Positions 8,087 to 16,819 are shown, counted from the stretch's first letter. The stretch is DNA of 35,747 bases from an uncultured Pirellula sp. (GCA_903930765.1 CAIYZV010000394.1:1-35747); one strand, 5' to 3'. The notes: generated by a model from the letters alone, not told the origin. Translations and numbers: made by a program.

Positions 8087-8122
8087 AATCCCATCGCTCT
8101 AAGAAATCCCATCGTTCTAAGA
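8087..8122. repeat. 18-bp tandem duplication between ppk1 and hrpA
   Basis: An 18-base unit beginning AATCCCATCG at 8087-8104 is repeated at 8105-8122 with one mismatch (C to T). The unit includes a CTAA that serves as the hrpA stop (minus strand TAG, 8117-8119) in the second copy. The repeat makes up nearly all the 30-bp space between the two convergent stop codons. Confidence 0.85.
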
Positions 8123-11100
8123 TTGCACTTCGTCGAGCTGCTCCCGAGCCTTTTCCATGCGCTTTGGGGAGACACTGATCCTAGTGCCTAGTTTCTGGGC
8201 GTGCACCGAAACGCGATACTCTTCGATCATCCATCGATACTCGAGAAGCTTGCCCGACGGATGCCATCGCGAACGTGGACTCCCCGGCGATAAATCCGTC
8301 GGCGGTAGACAACTTTCCAATTGGGAAATGCGCCTTAGGTAATCTTTCCACGCTTCCTCAATCGGCCGGTCCATCTCAAGATCCTTCGCCGGTCCTATGG
8401 ATTTGAGCTTCTCCAACCTCGCCACGATGGCACTCAAGTACCGAGGCCACTCTCGCAGGTAAACCCAAGGTGTATGGCACGCATGGTCGTGAGCCAAGAG
8501 CGCATCGAGTTGATTCGCAACGCATGCGAGATTCATCGTAGCACCCGACCAGGAAACCTCTCTCCGTTTTCGGACTTGCTGATAACTCTCACCCAACTTC
8601 GGCAACCATCGCCCTATTTCCGCTGCCGCCAACGCAATTCTCCGCACCCGATCGACCCGCAACGCCTCGATCTCCAGTTGAGTGCGAACCGATGGGGTGA
8701 AATCCGGCAAGGAGCGAGACCAATCGCTTTCCACAAACGCCAACCTCGCCATCAGCAAACCAATCCAATCTGAAAGCTTGTCGCTATTCCAACGATCGGA
8801 CAACCACAAACTGGCTTGCTTCCAACCGGGCAAAAACTGAATCTGACTTTTGATCTCGCGTCTTTCCGAACGCGCGAACCAGTGGATCAATCCTTCGCGG
8901 AGCATTTGCTCAGCCAGATGAGGATGATCCACAATGCAGGTTCCGATGTTCGCCGTTTGTACCCGCAGCGTCGGGTAGCGTTCAACGCGAATGCCGCTGA
9001 CGGTCTCCACCACCGAAACTGGCAACTCGTCGATATCCCAAGCAGCGATCGCATCCCGCGTCCAAGCGTAGGATGCGGGCATGGTTGGTGCTTGAGTGGC
9101 TGCGGACGCAGCGCGTTGGCTTTGTTTTTGAAGCTCCGTCAAATCGCGACTGCTCGCCAAAGACTTCCCCGTGCCATCGACAGTTTCGACGCGCATGGCC
9201 AAGTGCTGGGCCAGTGAGCTGGCGTCAAAATCGGACACTTTGACCGGCTCACCAAGCCTCCGGGTACAGATCTCGCACAGGGTTTTCCAAAACGGTTCGC
9301 CGCGTGCAGCCGCAGCGAGCATGTCGGGCAGTATGACGCGTACGGTATCGGGAACAGGAACTATTTGCCGCCTCAAACGCTTAGGTAGGGACTTGAGAAG
9401 CGCAACCAGTTTCTCCTCGAGCAATCCAGGAACCAACCACTCAAGCTTTTCTTTGTGCAACTGATTCACCAGGGCCTCAGGCACTTGGACCGTCACCCCA
9501 TCCACTTCGTCGCCCGGTTCAAATCGGTATTGCAATGGCAGCTTGCTGACACTGCCGATATCCAACGACTCTGGAAACTCTTCTTCGATACGTTGATGAT
9601 CGATGGAGAGCTGAAGCTGCTCCCAACTGAGATACGGTGGAGGCAACGGGCTGATCGATGCGCCCTCGCGAACGCGTTCCGGCTTGGGTAGCTCTTTATC
9701 CCAACGCTCTAACGTTGCCCGATCGACCACATGCTCAGGGATGTGCTCCCGGTAGAACGCGGTGAGCTGGTACGGGTCGACAACACAATCGCGTCGGCGA
9801 GTTTTGTCTCCGATGCGTTGGATATCCTCAAGGAACTTTTCATTGTGCTGCCAGAAGCGAGCTCGTGAAACAAGCTCCCTCTCCGCGAGTCCGTGTTCGA
9901 TGAGAAGGTTTCGAGCCAGACTCGGATCGAGAGGAGCGAGCGGTACCGCGTGCTTTGCTACCACCGGCAAACCGAACAAAGACCCTTTGCGCATCACCAT
10001 CGCTGAACCGTGCTTGCGGCTGAAATGTGGATTCTCGTAGGAGTATCGGATGCAATGCGATGCGATGCGCTCGATCCAAAGAGGATCGATCCGAGCGATG
10101 ATGCGAGCGTACCGCTGAGTGGTTTCCAAGATCTCGCCACACACAATCCACTTTGCGTTGCTATTCCTCAAACCCGAACCGGGCCAAATCTGCAACTCCA
10201 TATTCGATGCGCCTCGGTACTTGCCTTGATCGTCTCGCATCGCAACACCGGAAAGCAACCCAGCTAGGATCGATTGATGGATGGCGGCGTAGCCATCCGA
10301 AAATCGCTCTTGCGGGTTTGCGTTCCGCTCGACACGTCTCCCTGTTGGGTCGGGAACTTCGATCGGTTCAAGCTGGATCTTGCGATGGCCGATCGACCAT
10401 TTTTCTTCTTGGCAGTACTCCACCAATTGACGGTGCACATCCCCCCATTCCCTCAACCTTGGGAACGAAAGGAAAGAATCGCGGCACGCTTTTTCAAGCC
10501 GCGAACGGCCGAGTTTTTCTCGGAGCCCTTGGTAGAAATCCCAGACCCTGACGTAGCTCAGGAAATCGCTTTCGGGATCGCGAAACCTCGCATGCGCCGC
10601 ATCGGCGGCCTGCTGCATTTCCGGTGGCCGGACCCTGGGATCCTGGGTTTCGATCGCCGCTGCGATGATCAGTACTTCCTGGAGACAACCGTTGGTGTGA
10701 GCCGCGAGAAGCATTCGGCCAATCCGCGGCGAGACCGGCAATCGCGCGATTTTACGACCGATCGATGTCAGCGAGTCATCCTCGGCGATGGCTTCGATTT
10801 CATGAAGCGTCTGGAGGCCTTCGCGGACGGTTTCCGGCCTGGGTGGGTCGAGCCATGGAAGCGACTCGAGTTCATCGATGCCTAGAGATTTAACATGCAA
10901 AATGGTGGCCGCCAAATCGCATCTTCGAATCTCCGGTTGAGCAAACATCGGCCGAGCCATGAAATCCGATTCGTCGTACATCCGAATCGCAATCCCCGGT
11001 CCCAACCGTCCGCACCGTCCCGATCGCTGATTCGCAGAGGCTTGGCAAATCGGTTCGATCGGCAACCGCTGGACTCGGCTTTTTGCGGCATAGCGCGAGA

Positions 11101-12283
11101 TACGAGCAGTACCCGTATCGATCACATAACGGATACCAGGAACCGTCAGAGAGGATTCCGCGACGTTGGTCGCCAACACCACACGGGGTCGACTGTGCGG
11201 CTGAAAAACTCGTTGCTGCTCCGCTTCGGTCAATCGCGCATACAAAGGAAGGACATCGATATCTTTAGCCAGCCCTCGTCGTGTCAGATGCCCCCGCAGT
11301 TGCTTGGCGGCATCGCGAATGTCCCGTTCCGTCGGAAAGAATGCGAGAATGTCACCACGACCCTCCGAGAAGAGTTCATCGAAGCAATCGGTGAATCGGC
11401 TCATCGAGGAGTCGTCGATATACGATCCTTCCGAATACGGGCCTTCCGTCGTTTGCATTTCGAATGCTTCGCGGCGCGCCAGGCGTTCCCGCGATGCACC
11501 GCGATACCGAATATCGACAGGATACGACCGCCCTTCCACCATCACGATCGGCGCTGGCCCAATCGCGTCCTGAAAATGTTCTGAGAATCGCTCGGCATCA
11601 ATGGTGGCACTGGTGATCACGATTCGCAATTCGGGTCGACGCGGAAGCAGCCTCGCCAGATACGCCAACAGCAAATCGATGTTGATCGATCGTTCGTGCG
11701 CTTCGTCGATCAAGATACAGTCGTACGCTTCTAGATCGGGATCGCGATGGATTTCCGTCAAGAGTACTCCATCGGTCATGAGCTTGACCAAGGTAGTACT
11801 TTGGGTTTGATCGTTGAAACGCACTTTGTATCCGACGACCTGGCCCAGCGGGGACTCTAATTCCTCGGTCAACCTAGTGGCGATCGATCGGGCTGCGAGA
11901 CGACGAGGCTGCGTGTGTCCTATCCAGCCATAGCGCCCCAACCCCGCCTCAAGGCATAACTTGGGAAGCTGCGTGCTTTTTCCAGATCCGGTCTCCCCGC
12001 AAACGACGACCACTTGCCGGTTTTGAATCAGATCGATGATTTCATCGCGATACCGAGAAATCGGTAGCTCAGGATCGTACGCGATGACGTACTTGGCTTG
12101 CTCTCTCGCTTCAAAACGGGAAATGGCTGCATCGAGCGCCGAACTCCATCGCTCTCGATCCACCCCGCTGCGTTGGACAGGCATACGTTCGATCCGAGCC
12201 CATTGCCTGCGAAGCCGATGGTAATCGTGACGAAGCAATCGATTAGGATTGAGCCTCTCTCCGTCTCCGTCAGCGGAGCTCAT
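8117..12283 (-). CDS. hrpA: ATP-dependent RNA helicase HrpA (DEAH/RHA family)
   Basis: A 1388-residue DEAH-box helicase. Motif I GETGSGKST is at residues 96-104, motif II DEAH at 193-196, motif III SAT at 225-227, motif V 'TNVAESSLTVPGIRYVIDTG' and motif VI 'QRSGRCGR' further on. HA2 and OB-fold regions and the long HrpA-specific C-terminal part (DUF3418-like) follow, so the architecture matches E. coli HrpA (about 1300 aa). HrpA is linked to mRNA processing and, in E. coli, to rescue of stalled or collided ribosomes. I chose ATG 12283 because it overlaps the stop of the upstream permease gene as ATGA (12283-12280), implying translational coupling; an upstream in-frame extension to 12424 lies wholly inside the permease gene. 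The stop codon lies in a tandem duplication shared with the ppk1 3' end. Confidence 0.95.
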   Translation of the reverse strand: MSSADGDGERLNPNRLLRHDYHRLRRQWARIERMPVQRSGVDRERWSSALDAAISRFEAREQAKYVIAYDPELPISRYRDEIIDLIQNRQVVVVCGETGSGKSTQLPKLCLEAGLGRYGWIGHTQPRRLAARSIATRLTEELESPLGQVVGYKVRFNDQTQSTTLVKLMTDGVLLTEIHRDPDLEAYDCILIDEAHERSINIDLLLAYLARLLPRRPELRIVITSATIDAERFSEHFQDAIGPAPIVMVEGRSYPVDIRYRGASRERLARREAFEMQTTEGPYSEGSYIDDSSMSRFTDCFDELFSEGRGDILAFFPTERDIRDAAKQLRGHLTRRGLAKDIDVLPLYARLTEAEQQRVFQPHSRPRVVLATNVAESSLTVPGIRYVIDTGTARISRYAAKSRVQRLPIEPICQASANQRSGRCGRLGPGIAIRMYDESDFMARPMFAQPEIRRCDLAATILHVKSLGIDELESLPWLDPPRPETVREGLQTLHEIEAIAEDDSLTSIGRKIARLPVSPRIGRMLLAAHTNGCLQEVLIIAAAIETQDPRVRPPEMQQAADAAHARFRDPESDFLSYVRVWDFYQGLREKLGRSRLEKACRDSFLSFPRLREWGDVHRQLVEYCQEEKWSIGHRKIQLEPIEVPDPTGRRVERNANPQERFSDGYAAIHQSILAGLLSGVAMRDDQGKYRGASNMELQIWPGSGLRNSNAKWIVCGEILETTQRYARIIARIDPLWIERIASHCIRYSYENPHFSRKHGSAMVMRKGSLFGLPVVAKHAVPLAPLDPSLARNLLIEHGLAERELVSRARFWQHNEKFLEDIQRIGDKTRRRDCVVDPYQLTAFYREHIPEHVVDRATLERWDKELPKPERVREGASISPLPPPYLSWEQLQLSIDHQRIEEEFPESLDIGSVSKLPLQYRFEPGDEVDGVTVQVPEALVNQLHKEKLEWLVPGLLEEKLVALLKSLPKRLRRQIVPVPDTVRVILPDMLAAAARGEPFWKTLCEICTRRLGEPVKVSDFDASSLAQHLAMRVETVDGTGKSLASSRDLTELQKQSQRAASAATQAPTMPASYAWTRDAIAAWDIDELPVSVVETVSGIRVERYPTLRVQTANIGTCIVDHPHLAEQMLREGLIHWFARSERREIKSQIQFLPGWKQASLWLSDRWNSDKLSDWIGLLMARLAFVESDWSRSLPDFTPSVRTQLEIEALRVDRVRRIALAAAEIGRWLPKLGESYQQVRKRREVSWSGATMNLACVANQLDALLAHDHACHTPWVYLREWPRYLSAIVARLEKLKSIGPAKDLEMDRPIEEAWKDYLRRISQLESCLPPTDLSPGSPRSRWHPSGKLLEYRWMIEEYRVSVHAQKLGTRISVSPKRMEKAREQLDEVQS

Positions 12284-13563
12284 GATCGTTCCCATCGGGT
12301 AGCGAACAATCTCGCAGTCACGATAAAACAGAATGCGCATAGCGTCAGAACACCCAGTTCGAGTTCGATGTCGCGCAGATGCAATTCTCGCCAAAAGATC
12401 TTGTTGAAGCCTTCGAGCGCCCAAGCATTAAACGTCAACAATCCTACCCGTTGGATCGACTCGCTCATCAGGTAACGAGGGACCATACTCCCCCCCAGCG
12501 CGCTCATCGTCAGAATGACAATCGTTGAAACCCAACCCAGTTGCGTTCTCGTTTTGCACATCGATGCCAAGAACAGTGCAAAGCTCGCCGCAGCCCCGGC
12601 AGTGACCAACGTCATCGCGATAAAGCCCTCCCAATGCCGCGCTAGATCTATCCCAAAGACCAAGGCACCCCAACTGAACATCAACGTCATCTGCAGCATG
12701 CCGATGATTGTCAAGAAAGCCCACTTGCCCAAAAGGAGTTGATCCATGGTCAAACGGCTGCAGAGCAACCGATCGAGGGTCGAATTTTCACGCTCTTCGA
12801 GGAGTGAACCGCTCGCGGTGGTCGCGCTAAAGAGCAAAAACATGACCGCGATACCTGCGGCATACATGGCAATCACCGGATTTGTTTTCTTGCTCCCCAA
12901 AATGTCGACCGATTGGATCGTGGGAGGCTCAGCGACCTCTGCCGTGGGTGTGGCATTTGCAAGAGGAGACGCAAATGAAGACGCAAATGGAGACATCGAT
13001 ACAGGAACGGTGGCAGATGCTAGAGTCACCTGCCGCTGCTGCCGCCTGATTGCAACATCGCGGCTCCGCTCGGCGGCAGCCGTCATTACGGCACGTTGCA
13101 CCAAAGCAATCATGACCTGCGAGGCGACTTGATCGTAGGAATCCGACAAGACTTCAATGGGGGGCAGTTTCTCGGGTTGTTGGGCAGCGTCGGATTGTTG
13201 GATCGCATCGGACGAAGCAACCTCCTGGGGAGCATCGGTGGGCCCGAAAACGATCGCTGCCGAAACCATCCCGCGACGAACCCAGTCCTCGGCCTTCGAA
13301 CGAGACACAGACCGATTCTGATCCGCTATTTGGAGGGATGGTTGCTCGACGAGCAACTCAGACGCCCGTTTCGCGATCCACGAATCGGAACCATTCGCCA
13401 ACGCCACTTTGATCCGCGGTGTACCTGAACTTGAACTACCCCGCGCCCCAAAGATCATTGCGAAAATGCTGAAAAACAGGATCGGAACCACGAAGGTCAA
13501 CAGAAGCTCGGAGCGATTGTTTTTCAACCTTCGCAAGCTGGTTTGAATGACCGTCCAAATCAT
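12280..13563 (-). CDS. ABC-2 type transporter permease without adjacent ATPase
   Basis: A 427-residue inner-membrane protein with the ABC-2 permease layout: one N-terminal helix (about 20-40, 'LLLTFVVPILFFSIFAMIFG'), a long extracytoplasmic domain (about 45-225), then a block of five further helices from about 228 to 420, with 'GSLLEERENSTLDRLL' before the second set, typical of ABC2_membrane_3 exporters (NatB/YbhS-like). The usual ATPase gene is not next to it: upstream is a 204-bp promoter region and then an opposite-strand gene, downstream is hrpA with an ATGA overlap. The extracytoplasmic part has Gln/Ala/Ser-rich low complexity and a 12-bp tandem duplication at 12968-12991. Role unknown; pairing with an ATPase encoded elsewhere is inference. 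Confidence 0.8.
   Translation of the reverse strand: MIWTVIQTSLRRLKNNRSELLLTFVVPILFFSIFAMIFGARGSSSSGTPRIKVALANGSDSWIAKRASELLVEQPSLQIADQNRSVSRSKAEDWVRRGMVSAAIVFGPTDAPQEVASSDAIQQSDAAQQPEKLPPIEVLSDSYDQVASQVMIALVQRAVMTAAAERSRDVAIRRQQRQVTLASATVPVSMSPFASSFASPLANATPTAEVAEPPTIQSVDILGSKKTNPVIAMYAAGIAVMFLLFSATTASGSLLEERENSTLDRLLCSRLTMDQLLLGKWAFLTIIGMLQMTLMFSWGALVFGIDLARHWEGFIAMTLVTAGAAASFALFLASMCKTRTQLGWVSTIVILTMSALGGSMVPRYLMSESIQRVGLLTFNAWALEGFNKIFWRELHLRDIELELGVLTLCAFCFIVTARLFATRWERS
12968..12991. repeat. 12-bp in-frame tandem duplication in the ABC-2 permease gene
   Basis: GACGCAAATGAA at 12968-12979 and GACGCAAATGGA at 12980-12991, one mismatch, followed by a further GAC. It encodes a repeated Phe-Ala-Ser stretch in the extracytoplasmic domain and keeps the frame. 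Confidence 0.75.
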
Positions 13564-13767
13564 GTCGACTTCTCAGGGGAATGATCCACGCATTTGCATG
13601 CCTCGCAAAAAGGGTTCGATTGCGGTCGCATGCCAGGATAAGCGGTTGCATGCTAGGATACCGACTGTTCCGAATCAAGACACGAAAACCAAAGGGCAAC
13701 CGGGAGCGATCGTTCCGCGAAAGGACACACTCGGCCATAAAGGCCATAAATCGGTGGAGGTAAGGCT
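13564..13767. promoter_or_regulatory. Divergent control region with three GCATGC palindromes and tandem repeats
   Basis: This 204-base spacer separates the permease/hrpA pair from the SMUG1 gene. GCATGC occurs at 13596-13601, 13628-13633 and 13648-13653. The last two are part of a 13-base direct repeat (GCATGCCAGGATA / GCATGCTAGGATA) with a 20-base period, about two helical turns. At 13733-13750 GGCCATAAA is repeated exactly in tandem. The spacing and palindromic core make the GCATGC set a candidate operator; no regulator gene is adjacent. Confidence 0.35.
13756..13760 (+). promoter_or_regulatory. Shine-Dalgarno site that selects a TTG start
   Basis: GGAGG ends 7 nt before TTG 13768. The first in-frame ATG (13789) is 28 nt away, too far for this site, so TTG is the likelier start of the SMUG1-type gene. 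Confidence 0.6.
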
Positions 13768-14523
13768 TTGACAAAGACATCCAAAGCAATGTGCGGCGCG
13801 GCTCAGGAATTGTGCAAAGACCTGCGTAAGATCCGCTTTTCCAAGCCAGTATTCTGCATCTACAACCCCTTCGAATACGCCTGGAACTCGTACCAGACCT
13901 ACCTCGAACGCTTCGCAACCGAGAAAAAACGAGTCTTTTATCTCGGAATGAATCCCGGGCCATGGGGGATGGCCCAAACAGGCATTCCTTTCGGGGAGGT
14001 AGCGGCCGTCCGGGACTGGATCGGAATCTCCGCCAGCATTAAAAAACCTGATCCAGAACACCCCAAACGGCCGGTGACTGGGTTGGCGTGCACCCGATCG
14101 GAGGTTTCGGGGAGACGGTTATGGGGACTTTTTGCAGAAAAAAGCGGGACCGCCGAAGACTTCTTTCGGGACCAATTTGTTGCCAATTACTGCCCTTTGG
14201 TTTTCATGGACGAAGGGGCCAGGAACCTGACCCCCGACAAACTACCTGCCGCCGAGTTTGCTCCACTTCGAGAGGCTTGCGACAAACACCTAGCGAAAAC
14301 CCTCCAAATCCTGGAACCTGAGTACTTGGTGGGAGTTGGGCAATTTGCGGAAATCTGCCTCAGCCGTGTCGCCACCGATTCCGGGATTTCCAAGCCCAAT
14401 GTCGTTCGTATCCTACACCCCAGCCCCGCCTCACCCGCCGCCAACCGAGATTGGGCCGGCTGCGTCGAAAAAGTCCTCGTGGAAAACGGGATTTGGGACC
14501 GCGGGATTTCGGGGAAAAAATAA
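13768..14523 (+). CDS. SMUG1-type uracil-DNA glycosylase
   Basis: A 251-residue base-excision repair enzyme that removes uracil (and in the family hydroxymethyluracil) from DNA. Motif 1 is 'GMNPGPWGMAQTGIPFGEV' at residues 60-78, with N62 equivalent to the catalytic Asn of SMUG1. 'EHPKRPVTGLACTRSEVSG' (97-115) is also family-specific. Motif 2 is 'HPSPASPAANRDW' with H217. Length matches vertebrate and bacterial SMUG1. Start: TTG 13768 with GGAGG 7 nt upstream; starting at ATG 13789 would lose 7 residues only. It lies divergent to the permease/hrpA pair and 132 bases before the anti-sigma-like gene. SMUG1 has a patchy bacterial distribution, so a transfer history is possible, but base composition does not look different by eye. 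Confidence 0.93.
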   Translation: MTKTSKAMCGAAQELCKDLRKIRFSKPVFCIYNPFEYAWNSYQTYLERFATEKKRVFYLGMNPGPWGMAQTGIPFGEVAAVRDWIGISASIKKPDPEHPKRPVTGLACTRSEVSGRRLWGLFAEKSGTAEDFFRDQFVANYCPLVFMDEGARNLTPDKLPAAEFAPLREACDKHLAKTLQILEPEYLVGVGQFAEICLSRVATDSGISKPNVVRILHPSPASPAANRDWAGCVEKVLVENGIWDRGISGKK

Positions 14524-14655
14524 GCGCAATTCCTTGAGATTCCTTGCGATTTCCGTTTCTAGCGACTGGCCGAACCGATATTCTACAGAGGCGTCCGGGA
14601 ACTTTTTCGAGGCTGGAAGCCTCCGAGAGAGACCACAACTGGGCTGCCAAAACTT

Positions 14656-16104
14656 ATGTCTCTAAATCCTGAAGAAATCGACCTACTGCTGAACGGACTG
14701 CTCGACGGTGCCCTCACCGACGACGAGCAGGCCCGGATCGAGCTTGCCATGGAGCAAGACCCATCGCTTGGGGTTCGGTTTGAGGAACTCTCTTCCTTGC
14801 GTCGCAGCCTGCTCGTCGGCAGACGCTCCGGTCGTTTGGGACCCGACTTCGCGAAGAGAGTGGTCATGGCGGCTCGCGAACGTGCGGACCTCATGGGAGA
14901 CGACGCACCAGCATGGCTCAAGCCGAACGCGTCCCCGAACCCAACCTCCGGGACCAACGCCCGAGGCAGCAGAGGCCGACGTGAACATCCCGTGACTGCT
15001 GCGATTTCGTCGCACGTCGACCTGGGTTCCGATGCATCCGAGTCGGTTGTGTCCGACGCGGTCCTCATTTCCCGAAGGGCTTGGCGGGTTTGGCTACCTG
15101 CGTTGTCGTTGGTCCTTGCCGCTTCACTAGCGATGGTCATGTTCTCGGTCATGTGGCCTCCATCGCCCTCCGGCCAACCGTTTGCAGACCTGTCAGGGTC
15201 CCCCCAAGGCTCCAACGATTCTTCCTCGAACGATGTTGCTACCGATCTCCTCAACAAGAAGGACTCCGTTGCAACACCCAGGATCGATCCCGATCCTCTG
15301 GCCTCGTCGGATCCGGACTCCCAAGTAGCTTCTGCGAATCCCACTGCGATCTCCGATCCGAATCGCGATGTCGCCCGGACCGATCCATCATCCGCTCCAG
15401 CCAATGCTCTCGAAAAGAACAGCGTTCAGGAAATGGCACCGACATTGGCCGAGGCATCGGCGCCTTCGTTGCCTCCGGGCTTGGAGAAACCGAACGACCC
15501 GAGGAGCAAGGCGATCGACGATTTGATCGCTTCGAAATCCGTCACCAATCCTATTTTCACCATGGTCGCTGAAATCACTGTGGACCCAGTCGCCGCTGAG
15601 AACGACTCGCTCCGAACATTGATTGAAGAGCATGAAATCCTTGTGACGGACGATCTGAATTTGGACAATGGCCAACTCGAGACGTTGGTGTCATCGCAGA
15701 TCGTAGGGGCTTTGAATCAAGTCGACGTAGGGGATCGGGACGGGGTCCAGATGTTTTTCTTGCGGGCACGGGCGGATCGCATCGATAGCTTTTTGATGGA
15801 TGCTTTCGCACAGTACAAAAACTTCCCGACCTACCGTTTGGATTTGTCGTTCGACCCATCGGTATTAAATCTCGCGAACCAATTGAGCACCGTCGCCTCG
15901 TCTGACGATTACGCGAGACGATTGACTTTCCGCGGTGCGGCTGACACCGGATTGGTTACCATGTTTCCGCACGTCGACAAAGGCACAGGCGTGAAGCTCG
16001 AAGATCGCATCGCAGTCTCACAGTCACGCGATCGATCCATGACCAAGGAACGCCGCGAGATGTCTTACTTGATCTTGATGGTCAAACCTGCTGCATCGAA
16101 GTAG
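14656..16104 (+). CDS. Single-TM protein with anti-sigma-like N-terminus, unknown function
   Basis: 482 residues. Residues 1-60 ('EEIDLLLNGLLDGALTDDEQARIELAMEQDP...') resemble the cytoplasmic head of planctomycete anti-sigma factors, but the His/Cys zinc ligands of zf-HC2 are absent. A linker, one membrane helix (about 146-168, 'VWLPALSLVLAASLAMVMF') and a Ser/Pro/Asp/Asn-rich disordered stretch (about 170-290) follow. The C-terminal extracytoplasmic domain (about 295-480) is not recognised. Topology: head inside, C-terminal domain outside. No ECF sigma factor gene is next to it, unlike most anti-sigma genes, so regulatory function is inference. It ends 6 bp from the convergent MutT-like gene. 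Alternative: a structural envelope protein. Confidence 0.6.
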   Translation: MSLNPEEIDLLLNGLLDGALTDDEQARIELAMEQDPSLGVRFEELSSLRRSLLVGRRSGRLGPDFAKRVVMAARERADLMGDDAPAWLKPNASPNPTSGTNARGSRGRREHPVTAAISSHVDLGSDASESVVSDAVLISRRAWRVWLPALSLVLAASLAMVMFSVMWPPSPSGQPFADLSGSPQGSNDSSSNDVATDLLNKKDSVATPRIDPDPLASSDPDSQVASANPTAISDPNRDVARTDPSSAPANALEKNSVQEMAPTLAEASAPSLPPGLEKPNDPRSKAIDDLIASKSVTNPIFTMVAEITVDPVAAENDSLRTLIEEHEILVTDDLNLDNGQLETLVSSQIVGALNQVDVGDRDGVQMFFLRARADRIDSFLMDAFAQYKNFPTYRLDLSFDPSVLNLANQLSTVASSDDYARRLTFRGAADTGLVTMFPHVDKGTGVKLEDRIAVSQSRDRSMTKERREMSYLILMVKPAASK

Positions 16105-16110
16105 CTACGA

Positions 16111-16713
16111 TCACATGTAGAGGTGGCGCAAGCAGAGTTGTGACCACGTTTCCATGAGGTCAAGATTGCTGCCGATGTCTTCGACGCTCTGAAAGCCAGC
16201 ATCCAAGAGATGGTCTTCGCGCGGAGTGACCTTGCACGAAGAAAGCTGCATAATGTGGACGATGCCCAAGTGAACGCGTCCTACGGCGGTAGTATCGTCG
16301 TAGATCAGTCCGACAATCCGGTCTTTGCCGCTCGACTCGATGATGACCTCTTCGTTCAACTCCCGCTGCATCCCGTTTCGGTACCAATCGTCCCCTTCAG
16401 CGTCCTCAATCGAAATGTGGCCTCCGATCCCAATCGATTTCAAGGCATGCAATCGCTTCTCTCCTTGGCCTTTGCCGCGGGTGTACTGGAACAGCCGCGT
16501 CCGGTCTGCATCGCTGCATTCAAGGATCACATAAGGGATCAATTGCTTGAACGAAGGGTCGTCCTCGACCAAACTCCGAGGCCGAAACGACTGGTTAGCT
16601 CGATCCAGAATGGCCGGAAGATAACGGTCAACTGTTGGAATAAATCCCGAGAATGGGCCCAATTGGTCTAGCAGCAAAGCGGGGATGACTAGTACTTCTT
16701 CGTCTTTTGCCAT
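16111..16713 (-). CDS. MutT/Nudix-like phosphoesterase (COG4112-like)
   Basis: 200 residues resembling the predicted phosphoesterase family of the MutT group (COG4112). The Nudix-like box reads 'GGHISIE' followed after 13 residues by 'RELNEEV'; the REUxEE core is intact, but the spacer before it is six residues longer than the canonical seven. Upstream, 'FTRG'-type and basic residues ('YTRGKGQGEKRLHALKSIGIGGH') fit a nucleotide-diphosphate fold. The ATG at 16713 is the likely start; a TTG two codons further upstream is in frame. It is divergent from the secreted protein at 16978 and converges on the anti-sigma-like gene with a 6-bp gap. Substrate unknown. Confidence 0.7.
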   Translation of the reverse strand: MAKDEEVLVIPALLLDQLGPFSGFIPTVDRYLPAILDRANQSFRPRSLVEDDPSFKQLIPYVILECSDADRTRLFQYTRGKGQGEKRLHALKSIGIGGHISIEDAEGDDWYRNGMQRELNEEVIIESSGKDRIVGLIYDDTTAVGRVHLGIVHIMQLSSCKVTPREDHLLDAGFQSVEDIGSNLDLMETWSQLCLRHLYM

Positions 16714-16755
16714 TTTCAAAGCCTCGGTTCAATTCTCGATTTGCGAGCGGTAGGC

Positions 16756-16787
16756 TACGGAACACCAGAATTACCGAACACCAGAAT
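16756..16787. repeat. 16-bp tandem duplication upstream of the MutT-like gene
   Basis: TACGGAACACCAGAAT at 16756-16771 is repeated at 16772-16787 with one mismatch (G to C). It lies 43 bases upstream of the minus-strand start at 16713 and could affect its promoter. Confidence 0.85.
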
Positions 16788-16807
16788 ATTGACCAACTGG
16801 CCAGCCT

Positions 16808-16819
16808 GGGGGTACCCCC
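16808..16819. promoter_or_regulatory. GGGGGTACCCCC palindrome in a divergent intergenic region
   Basis: A perfect 12-bp palindrome between the divergent MutT-like gene (start 16713) and the secreted-protein gene (start 16978). Its position suits a shared operator. No bound factor is known; this is inference from symmetry and place only. Confidence 0.3.

Noticed and set aside
12283-12424. N-terminal extension of HrpA by 47 codons
   Set aside because: It lies inside the permease coding sequence in another phase, and the ATGA overlap at 12280-12283 gives a better start.
13564-13767. A missing ATPase gene for the ABC-2 permease hidden in the spacer
   Set aside because: Only 204 bases and no Walker motif in any frame.
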